In this document: positions 57,810 to 64,000 of the stretch, piece by piece
Numbering within the stretch: position 1 is the stretch's first letter
Layout: each line of letters begins with the position of its first letter
Source of the DNA: JANQKX01 sp039028695
Lineage (GTDB): Bacteria; Pseudomonadota; Alphaproteobacteria; Kiloniellales; Kiloniellaceae
Length of the DNA: 64,000 bases
Assembly: GCA_039028695.1 (NCBI GenBank)
Contig: JBCCHN010000013.1
Coordinates: 1 to 64,000 of the forward strand
Direction of reading: 5' to 3'
Position numbers and translations under genes: made by a program
The notes under the pieces: model-generated
Seen by the model: only the letters and a program-made list of their open reading frames with translations
What the model was told of the DNA's origin: nothing
Databases searched by the model: none

Positions 57810-60416
57810 ATGACAGTAGAATTGCTTGTTCGACTCGACTGGGGAGAGTCGTTCAAAGTCGGGGATTTTTTTGGAGCCGGGGGAACTCTATTGGGGAAAG
57901 ACAGATTTTTGACCCATGTGATTTGGCGAGCCGTTAGCCTGGTAGGGCCCCCGGCATTGGGCTGCTTGATGAGCGCCAAGGCGGCCTTGGCGCAAGCGCC
58001 GGTGGAAACGGCCGGGGGGGTCAGTACCGTTGTGGCGGCCCTAGTGTCCATGGCGCTCGGTGCGGCTGTGGCGGCCTTTGGATTTATTCTCTGGGGACGA
58101 CGCCGGCCGAAAGAGTCTTGGGCCGTGGTGGAGGCTATGCCCCAGCCCCGGCAAATTGTCACCGGTGCCGGAACGGTCGCCTTTACCAATTCCGCTGCAA
58201 AGGCGGCCTTTGGCAACAGCGCCTTGGCGCTACCCCAATTGCTGCGGGACAGTTTGGCCCACGACCCGGCGCAGCTCGAGGCGCTCACCCAACTTCAGCA
58301 GTCCGCCCGTCAAGGCCAATCCGGCCAACTAACCTTGGCCTTAGCGTCCTCGTTGAGCGACATGTCGAGTGAGGACCAGAGCCGGGAGTTGGAATGGGTG
58401 ATCCTGTCAGCGGCTCCGTTGCGTGATGGGGAGGGTCATGTTTGCTGGGGCTTGGATGAGCTGTCCCCCCATCGTCAGGTTGAGCAAGTCGCTTATGATG
58501 AACAGGAGCGCTTTGTGGACCTGCTTGAGCACGCGCCGATCGGCTTCTTTTCCGTTGACGAACAGGGCCAGTTCCTCTTTGTCAACCGGACCCTCATGGA
58601 ATGGCTTTCTCTGCCTCACGAGGATTTAGAGGCGGGACGCATCCGCTTGCATGATGTTATCGCCAATCCCTTGCCCCGGGGGACCTTGCCCTTTGATCCT
58701 TTCGGCATGCCGGGAGCCACCCATGGGGAGATGGTGCTGAAAAGCGCCACTGGGGTGCGCTTCGATGCTTCTATAACTCAGGACATTGTCCGCGGTGAGG
58801 ATGGGCAAAGCCTGCGTACCCGATCGGTGGTGCGGGATCTATCCCGTGAGCGGGCCATGGCCGAGGCGTTGGAGCGATCCGAGGAACGTTTCGGCCGCTT
58901 TTTCCAAGAGGCGCCCGTGGGCATCGCCCTAGTGAGCGAAGCCGGCGAAATCGCCGAGTGCAACGCGGCCTTTTGCGAGTTGGTGGGCACCGACTATGCC
59001 CAGGTGAAAAAGGGTACGCTCTTTGATTTTCTGAGCCCCAATGACGGCGCTTTGGTGCGCGAGGCCTTCGGCGGAGAGGATGAAAACGCGGTCCGTCACC
59101 AAAAGGTGCCCATTGAGGTGCGTTTTGGGGCCGATCAGGACACCATCTGTTCCATGTACATCACGCGCCTGGCCGGGGATGCCCTGATGCCGGCGGCCTA
59201 TATATTACACTTTATCGACAGCACCGAGCAGCGGCGTTTGGAGGTGCAGTTCACCCAGTCTCAAAAAATGCAGGCGGTGGGGCAATTGGCCGGCGGCATT
59301 GCCCATGACTTTAACAATCTGCTGACCGCTATGATCGGCTTTTCAGATCTCTTGCTGCTGCGCCACCAGCCCGGCGATCAGTCCTTTGGCGATATCATGC
59401 AGATCAAGCAAAACGCCAATCGGGCCGCCAACTTAGTGCGTCAGCTTTTGGCCTTTTCCCGTCAGCAAACTCTTCAGCCTCGGCACCTTGTGGTGACCGA
59501 TATCCTGGCGGAATTGGCCCACCTGCTGCGGCGTCTCATCGGCGAAAGCATTGAGTTGAAAATGATCCATGGGCGGGATCTGGGCATGGTCAAGGCGGAC
59601 CAGGGCCAACTAGAGCAGGTGATTATCAACCTGGCGGTCAATGCCCGTGATGCCATGGTCCAGGATGGGGTGGAACGGGCAGGGCGCCTGACCATCCGCA
59701 CCGAGAGTAAAACCCTGCATCGGGAATCCAAACTCAAGGGTGAAACCCTACCGGCCGGGGAATATGTGGTTGTCGAGGTGGCTGATAACGGCTGCGGCAT
59801 CCCGCCGGAGAACCTGAACCGTATCTTCGAGCCGTTTTTCTCCACCAAAGAGGTTGGGGCGGGCACTGGGCTCGGCCTCTCCACCGTCTATGGCATCGTG
59901 CGCCAATCCGGCGGTTACCTGGCGGTGGAAAGCCGTTTGGGTGGGGGCACGACCTTTTCCATCTACCTGCCCTGCTTGGCTGAAGATGCCGAGCAATCCC
60001 AGGAGGTGGAGGAAATCGAAAAGGGCCGGGACCTCTCCGGACGGGGTCGGCTGTTGCTGGTGGAAGATGAGGACGCGGTGCGTTCGTTTGGTGCGCGCGC
60101 CCTGCGCAACAAGGGCTATCAGGTCCTGGAGGCGGATTCCGGCGAGGCAGCCCTTGAGGTGTTGGCCCAGGAGGAAAAGGAGATCGACCTTCTGGTCACC
60201 GATGTGGTGATGCCCCAAATGGATGGGCCGGGCCTGGTGCGCGAGGTCCGCAAAGAGCGGCCGGAACTCAAGGTCATCTTCATCTCCGGTTATGCCGAGG
60301 ACTCCTTCCGCAAACGCCTGGATAAGGACGCGGCCATACACTTCCTGCCAAAGCCCTTTAGTCTCAAGCAGTTGGCGGGCAAAGTTAAAGAAGTTTTAGA
60401 TGGCCCAGGGGCATAG
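57810..60416 (+). CDS. cckA: CckA, hybrid histidine kinase of the CtrA pathway
   Basis: 868 residues: hydrophobic segments near 38-62 and 71-96, PAS domains (about 225-340 and 350-480), DHp with SQKMQAVGQLAGGIAHDFNNLL (His499), ATPase with NLAVNARDAM and VADNGCGIPPENLNRIFEPFFSTKE, and a C-terminal receiver with Asp798 in LVTDVVMPQMDG. This set is CckA, which passes phosphate through ChpT to CtrA. It follows flhB by 29 bases, a linkage also met in other alphaproteobacteria. The start is uncertain; a TTG near 57891 with GGGGGAA upstream is possible. Confidence 0.93.
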   Translation: MTVELLVRLDWGESFKVGDFFGAGGTLLGKDRFLTHVIWRAVSLVGPPALGCLMSAKAALAQAPVETAGGVSTVVAALVSMALGAAVAAFGFILWGRRRPKESWAVVEAMPQPRQIVTGAGTVAFTNSAAKAAFGNSALALPQLLRDSLAHDPAQLEALTQLQQSARQGQSGQLTLALASSLSDMSSEDQSRELEWVILSAAPLRDGEGHVCWGLDELSPHRQVEQVAYDEQERFVDLLEHAPIGFFSVDEQGQFLFVNRTLMEWLSLPHEDLEAGRIRLHDVIANPLPRGTLPFDPFGMPGATHGEMVLKSATGVRFDASITQDIVRGEDGQSLRTRSVVRDLSRERAMAEALERSEERFGRFFQEAPVGIALVSEAGEIAECNAAFCELVGTDYAQVKKGTLFDFLSPNDGALVREAFGGEDENAVRHQKVPIEVRFGADQDTICSMYITRLAGDALMPAAYILHFIDSTEQRRLEVQFTQSQKMQAVGQLAGGIAHDFNNLLTAMIGFSDLLLLRHQPGDQSFGDIMQIKQNANRAANLVRQLLAFSRQQTLQPRHLVVTDILAELAHLLRRLIGESIELKMIHGRDLGMVKADQGQLEQVIINLAVNARDAMVQDGVERAGRLTIRTESKTLHRESKLKGETLPAGEYVVVEVADNGCGIPPENLNRIFEPFFSTKEVGAGTGLGLSTVYGIVRQSGGYLAVESRLGGGTTFSIYLPCLAEDAEQSQEVEEIEKGRDLSGRGRLLLVEDEDAVRSFGARALRNKGYQVLEADSGEAALEVLAQEEKEIDLLVTDVVMPQMDGPGLVREVRKERPELKVIFISGYAEDSFRKRLDKDAAIHFLPKPFSLKQLAGKVKEVLDGPGA

Positions 60417-60804
60417 GCCTCCCGGAGTCCAAATCTGCGATGTTGGCCGCTTAGGGCCATGGTGTTCATAGGGCCCACAGCCCTGACACAGGTATTCGGC
60501 CAAATTATTGCAACAAGCGTCAAATAGGCCTTGCCCGGACTCCGTTCTTGCCGGTCGCTTGAGGCAGCAGGTTGGACTTTCGGTTGCAAAACCGTTGCCG
60601 ATCCGAGACGACGGGTGATCTTTTTCCAATTGACGTGATCGACCTTTCGGTGAACCGAAGCGAGGTCATACTAGGGCAACAGAGCGGGAATTCACTTTTT
60701 GTTCTATTTTTTGGTTGATAGATGAGAACAAAGAGGGTACGTTCGGCCTCATAGACGTTGATTGGCTCCTTTTTGGGAGCCCTTTGGGAGAAGGATCGCT
60801 GGTC
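60417..60804. other. 388-base cckA-recA intergenic region
   Basis: No gene supported. It contains a hairpin near 60640-60666 (TTCGG/CCGAA core in an outer GACCT/AGGTC pair) and the recA leader with the LexA-like site. The cckA terminator was not recognised. Confidence 0.6.
60726..60740 (+). promoter_or_regulatory. degenerate alphaproteobacterial LexA box before recA
   Basis: GAAC-AAAGAGG-GTAC, seven of eight bases of the direct-repeat GAAC-N7-GAAC box used by alphaproteobacterial LexA, 65-80 bases before the recA start. TTTGTTCT at 60698-60705 and AGAACAAA at 60725-60732 also form an inverted repeat. Confidence 0.45.
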
Positions 60805-61878
60805 ATGGCACAGAACCATTTGCGTGTGGTTGAGAGGGAAAACGTGGACAAACAAAAGGCTTTGGAAGCGGCTTTGGGTCAGATCGAGCGGGCATTCGGC
60901 AAGGGCTCCATCATGCGCCTGGGTGAAGATCAGGTGGTCGAGACCGAGGTCATTTCCACCGGGTCTCTGGGACTGGATATTGGCTTGGGCATCGGTGGCC
61001 TGCCCCGCGGGCGGATTGTGGAGATCTACGGACCGGAAAGTTCGGGTAAGACCACCTTGGCCCTCCATGTGGTGGCTGAGGCCCAGAAGATCGGCGGCAC
61101 CTGCGCTTTTGTGGATGCGGAGCACGCCCTGGACCCGGTTTATGCCAATAAGCTGGGTGTCAACGTGGAAGAATTGCTGATTTCCCAGCCGGATGCGGGG
61201 GAACAGGCTCTGGAGATCGCCGATACTCTGGTGCGATCGGGGGCCATTGACGTGCTGGTGATCGATTCCGTGGCGGCTCTGGTGCCTCGGGCCGAGTTGG
61301 AGGGAGATATGGGTGACTCCTTGCCGGGCCTGCAGGCTCGCCTCATGAGCCAGGCCCTGCGCAAACTGACCGCCTCCATTTCCAAATCCAGGACCTTGGT
61401 GATTTTCATCAACCAGATCCGCATGAAGATCGGGGTCATGTTCGGCAATCCAGAGACCACGACTGGCGGCAATGCCTTGAAGTTCTATTCTTCGGTTCGG
61501 TTGGATATTCGCCGCATTGGCGCCATTAAGGATCGGGACACTATTGTCGGCAACCAGACCAAGGTGAAGGTGGTCAAGAACAAGATGGCGCCACCTTTTA
61601 GGGTCATCGAATTTGACATTATGTATGGTCAGGGCATTTCAAAGACCGGCGAGCTCTTGGATTTGGGGGTACAGGCCAACATTGTCGACAAGTCCGGCGC
61701 TTGGTTTTCCTGCGACGGTCAGCGCATTGGCCAGGGCCGGGAAAACGCCAAGACTTTCCTGCGGGAGAATCCGGATTTGGCCAACCAGATTGAGAACCGG
61801 GTCCGCGAAAATGCCGGCCTCGTGGCCACCGCTATGCTCGAGGGTCCGGCCCCCGGCGAGGCGGAGGAGGATTCCTAG
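60805..61878 (+). CDS. recA: RecA recombinase
   Basis: 357 residues from ATG 60805 (AAGGA nine bases upstream; the open frame starts earlier at 60715). Walker A GPESSGKT (76-83), MRLGEDQ and DALVPRAELEGDMGD-type loop L1, and QIRMKIGVMFGNPETTTGGNALKFYSS loop L2 region. Acts in recombination and in LexA cleavage. An acidic tail (EAEEDS) ends the protein. Confidence 0.98.
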   Translation: MAQNHLRVVERENVDKQKALEAALGQIERAFGKGSIMRLGEDQVVETEVISTGSLGLDIGLGIGGLPRGRIVEIYGPESSGKTTLALHVVAEAQKIGGTCAFVDAEHALDPVYANKLGVNVEELLISQPDAGEQALEIADTLVRSGAIDVLVIDSVAALVPRAELEGDMGDSLPGLQARLMSQALRKLTASISKSRTLVIFINQIRMKIGVMFGNPETTTGGNALKFYSSVRLDIRRIGAIKDRDTIVGNQTKVKVVKNKMAPPFRVIEFDIMYGQGISKTGELLDLGVQANIVDKSGAWFSCDGQRIGQGRENAKTFLRENPDLANQIENRVRENAGLVATAMLEGPAPGEAEEDS

Positions 61879-61957
61879 GCCAAAGCGGGATCTGTAAAGA
61901 GATCCGCATAGCAGGTCATTTTGGGCTTGCCAGATAGATCGTTCATCGCTTTTTGAT

Positions 61958-62107
61958 CCGCTTGGTTGCGTTTGATGCGATCAAGCGGCCCCCGGCTCGG
62001 CCCCATTCCCCCCATTCGGGGCCGTGCGCGGTGTCCCATCGCGGAAGCAGTCCTCAGTTCCGCGTGACACGAAGCCTAAAGGGCGCCCACGGGGCGCCCT
62101 TCTTTTT
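61958..62107 (+). ncRNA. candidate structured small RNA downstream of recA
   Basis: Three hairpins: 61958-61970 with 61976-61988 (13 pairs counting wobble, loop TTTGA), 61998-62004 with 62018-62024 (CGGCCCC/GGGGCCG), and the terminator stem at 62079. Could equally be the recA mRNA 3' region; no RNA family recognised. Confidence 0.3.
62079..62107 (+). terminator. strong intrinsic terminator, rightward
   Basis: AAGGGCGCCC-ACG-GGGCGCCCTT followed by CTTTTT. Two hundred bases past recA, so it ends either recA or a separate short transcript. Confidence 0.9.
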
Positions 62108-62219
62108 GTCAGAGCCTGACACTTGCATTTTTAGCCCTTCAGACCGAGGGCTAAGGTCGGACCGCCGATCGAAAGGTCCCGGTTTGAAGGAGGGATGCGG
62201 AGCTCTTTCGGAGTCCGTT

Positions 62220-62999
62220 TTATTTTACCTCGGCGAAGCCGGCGGTGAAGCCGCGCAAGGAGAAGGGAACGGTTACGGGACGGCGACGGGAGTCGTGCAG
62301 GTTGACCGATCCGGCGTTGCCCGCCTTAAAGGCTTGCAAGAGCGCATCATCCATACGGTAGGTGGCTTGGCAAGCCGAGGGAACACATTGGATGTAAGGG
62401 AATTCTGCTCGGTTTTGGCCGTCTACCCCGATCACGATTCCAGGGGGCAGGGTCACCCCCAGGGGCGTCGTCACCACCAGGCCGCGGGTCTTGTCAGGCG
62501 GCCAAAGGCCCACCGCAACCTGCAGCATGGGCTGGCCGTTGTTGGGGTTGATAACATCCTGAAACATAAAGCAGGCTTCCTCGGTAGCGCCCGGCGCCAC
62601 CTCGCAACGCAGATTCCAGTCACCGAAGGACTTAGGCGGGAGGACCTGGGGCGCCGCCTGACTTGCCGCGGCGCCCGAGTCGGTCGATTCAGGTTGACTT
62701 GGTTGCTGATCCTGCTGAACCGGCTCTTGCAGCGGCGTTAGGTCCAAGTTTTCGAAGCTTTGAGCGGATGCCGGCTGCGAAGCAAAGGCAATGAAAAGGG
62801 CGATGGTCGCTGTCGCGCCGATCTTAAGGCTCTTGTTAATCCTCTGCCAGGCCCGGACGGGCGGGCCGCTGGCGGATTGGCCAGCGGCATGCTTTGCCTG
62901 ATCCCAGGTCTGAATTGAGCTTAGCACTGAATTGAGGGTCCCCATAGGAATTGGGTTGCGGGATGGCGCGGAAACGTGGGCTCGGGGGTTTTTGGTCAT
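62220..62999 (-). CDS. IalB-family periplasmic protein
   Basis: 259 residues in the longest frame; the start is uncertain because the N-terminal 50 residues have no clear ribosome site. A signal peptide lies at about 58-80 (SLKIGATATIALFIAFASQPASA). The mature part FGDWNLRCEV, CFMFQDVINPNNGQPMLQVAVG, GVTLPPGIVIGVDGQ and CVPSACQATYRMDDALLQAFKAG is the invasion-associated locus B (IalB) family with four paired cysteines. Function outside pathogens is unknown. It is convergent with recA and divergent from alaS. Confidence 0.85.
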   Translation of the reverse strand: MTKNPRAHVSAPSRNPIPMGTLNSVLSSIQTWDQAKHAAGQSASGPPVRAWQRINKSLKIGATATIALFIAFASQPASAQSFENLDLTPLQEPVQQDQQPSQPESTDSGAAASQAAPQVLPPKSFGDWNLRCEVAPGATEEACFMFQDVINPNNGQPMLQVAVGLWPPDKTRGLVVTTPLGVTLPPGIVIGVDGQNRAEFPYIQCVPSACQATYRMDDALLQAFKAGNAGSVNLHDSRRRPVTVPFSLRGFTAGFAEVK

Positions 63000-63587
63000 T
63001 CGCTCGGCACACTCACAATAAGACCCAAAGCCGCAAAGTTCTCTCGGCCATTTACAAGCGCGCCATTCATGACCTGGCTGGTCAAGAGGTGGCGCTGGTG
63101 GCCACGAGGTCGACCTCCGGGTCGACGCTTAGCTTTATAGACTTGGGTCTATGGTTATATTCACAGACGGCTTAGCAGCAGTCTCGGATTTGCCACAAGC
63201 AGTACTTCTCCCGTTTAATGTGCGGCCTTTTGTCCCGACTGGAAATCAAGTTGTGGTGAAGGCCGTTGGGCCGCTTGCCGAAGGGGTCCTTGAGAGGGTG
63301 TATAAATGCCGCTTTAAGCTGACTTCGCGCTGGCACTGGACGCCGCTTCACCTTAGATATATGCGATACCTGAGAGGGAGTCTTTGGTTGGCCCTTTGGG
63401 CGGCTCAGGCGGTCGGCCCGAATAGGCAGCCTGTTCGGCGAGGAATGCCCAAGCCCATAGGTCGCCGATCAGCCGTTGTGCCGGGCGGGAGTTTGGGCGC
63501 CCAGAATTGTTTTGGATACCCGGGTTTCGGACGCCCCGGATATTGTGCATTCCAAGTTTTGAATGCCTCAGATTGCGGATGAGTGAG
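63000..63587. other. 588-base region upstream of alaS with several hairpins
   Basis: No supported gene. Stems: 63395-63401 with 63416-63422 (TTTGGGC/GCCCGAA), 63435-63441 with 63462-63468 (TCGGCGA/TCGCCGA), 63520-63524 with 63535-63539 (CCGGG/CCCGG) and 63547-63552 with 63561-63566 (GCATTC/GAATGC). They suggest a structured alaS leader. Nothing recognised in 63000-63390 apart from a TAGAC/GTCTA hairpin near 63137. Confidence 0.5.
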
Positions 63588-64000
63588 ATGACAAGCGGTA
63601 ACGAGATTAGAACAGCGTTTTTGGATTATTTCGGTAAAAACGGGCATGAGATCGTGGCGTCTTCGCCCCTGGTTCCCCGCAACGATCCCACATTGCTGTT
63701 CACCAACGCCGGTATGGTGCAGTTCAAGAACGTCTTCACGGGAAACGAAGAGCGGCCCTACCGTCGGGCCGTCACCTCTCAGAAATGCGTACGCGCCGGC
63801 GGTAAGCACAATGATCTTGAAAACGTGGGCTATACGGCGCGCCACCACACCTTCTTCGAGATGCTGGGGAATTTTTCCTTTGGCGATTATTTCAAGGATT
63901 TGGCCATTGAATTGGCTTGGACCCTAATCACCAAGGATTTCGGCCTTCCCAAGGACCGGCTGTTGGTCACTGTTTATGCCGAGGATGACGCGGCGGCCAA
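63588..64000 (+). CDS. alaS: AlaS, alanyl-tRNA synthetase (N-terminal part)
   Basis: The first 137 residues of an approximately 880-residue enzyme, cut by the window edge. ATG at 63588. MTSGNEIRTAFLDYFGKNGHEIV, then SSPLVPRNDPTLLFTNAGMVQFK (class II motif 1 region) and VRAGGKHNDLENVGYTARHHTFFEMLGNFSFGDYFK are unmistakable. It charges tRNA-Ala in the cytoplasm. The recA-alaS neighbourhood is common in bacteria; here an IalB-family gene lies between. Confidence 0.97.
   Translation, partial: MTSGNEIRTAFLDYFGKNGHEIVASSPLVPRNDPTLLFTNAGMVQFKNVFTGNEERPYRRAVTSQKCVRAGGKHNDLENVGYTARHHTFFEMLGNFSFGDYFKDLAIELAWTLITKDFGLPKDRLLVTVYAEDDAAA

Larger units (their letters stand above)
61879..62219. other. 341-base region between recA and the IalB-family gene
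   Basis: No protein gene. Holds the hairpins of the candidate non-coding RNA described next and the terminator at 62079-62107. Confidence 0.6.

Noticed and set aside
60545..60625. tRNA-like stem (CGGTT..AACCG) between cckA and recA
   Set aside because: Loop size is wrong for an anticodon arm and no acceptor or T arm was found on either strand.
63365..63385. riboswitch-like string CCTGAGAGGGAG before alaS
   Set aside because: Resembles fragments of TPP or glycine elements, but none of the other conserved parts are present.
63151..63582. 143-codon frame before alaS
   Set aside because: No ribosome site, composition rich in Pro/Gly/Arg/Trp, no family, and it overlaps the hairpin-rich leader.
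1..64000. CRISPR arrays, transposases, integrases, rRNA genes
   Set aside because: None seen: no regularly spaced repeats, no recombinase motifs and no rRNA segments.

Overview
This window is almost entirely a flagellar and motility supercluster of an alphaproteobacterium, most likely a member of the Rhodospirillales. The inference rests on alphaproteobacterial regulators (FlbD, FliX, SciP, CckA, CtrA-type TTAA-N7-TTAA boxes), an FlgJ reduced to its rod-binding domain, a single-cysteine DksA, and cckA and recA lying close to alaS. I cannot name a species from sequence alone.

Layout. At 1-1011 are the end of fliI and fliJ. A small XRE regulator/membrane protein pair with its own operator follows (1070-1740). 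From 1766 to 14064, leftward, come a FliK-like protein, flhG, flhF, flhA, flbD, a motA-type stator gene, fliN, fliH, fliG and fliF. Then sciP (the CtrA inhibitor) and a sigma-54 transcribed unit: a second FliS-like protein, fliK, flgD, flgE. From 20126 rightward come two flagellin genes, a flaG-like gene, fliD and fliS. Leftward from 30593 lie flgI, flgJ, flgN-like, flgK, flgL and fliW. Divergent from flgI are fliX and dksA. Leftward from 35310 lie flgF, flgG, flgA and flgH. Rightward from 35601 is a torque and chemotaxis block: fliL, fliM, a DUF6468-like gene, a MotE-like gene, cheY, cheZ, two MotB-like genes and a 1040-residue periplasmic repeat protein.

From 44650 to 51746 a non-flagellar block interrupts the cluster: a TetR regulator, a four-gene polyamine-type ABC importer, a short-chain dehydrogenase-like protein and an arsR-arsC-aquaporin arsenic operon. 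Flagellar genes resume with fliP, fliO, a small helical protein, an FlhB C-domain paralogue (FlhX) and csrA leftward, then flgB, flgC, fliE, fliQ, fliR and flhB rightward. The window closes with cckA, recA, an IalB-family gene and the start of alaS.

How the genes work together. The window carries much of its own control system. CckA should feed phosphate to CtrA (not in the window), and SciP should restrain CtrA. CtrA-type boxes occur in front of fliF, fliX/flgI and flgB, the best being a perfect one at 30794-30808. FlbD, a sigma-54 activator, is accompanied by its partner FliX. I find five sigma-54 promoters with exact GG-N10-GC spacing, in front of the flgF, flgI, FliS-like/fliK and both flagellin units. 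All five have copies of a recurring 13-bp GGCAA..TTGCC-type element roughly 100-170 bp upstream, which I propose is the FlbD enhancer. The same element occurs upstream of fliF, where I see no sigma-54 promoter, as expected for repression. FliW, CsrA and GGA-rich flagellin leaders suggest an added post-transcriptional control of flagellin. The least ordinary parts are the tandem MotB genes, one lacking the ion-binding Asp, coupled to a giant periplasmic protein; the XRE/membrane switch; and structured RNA candidates after recA and before alaS.
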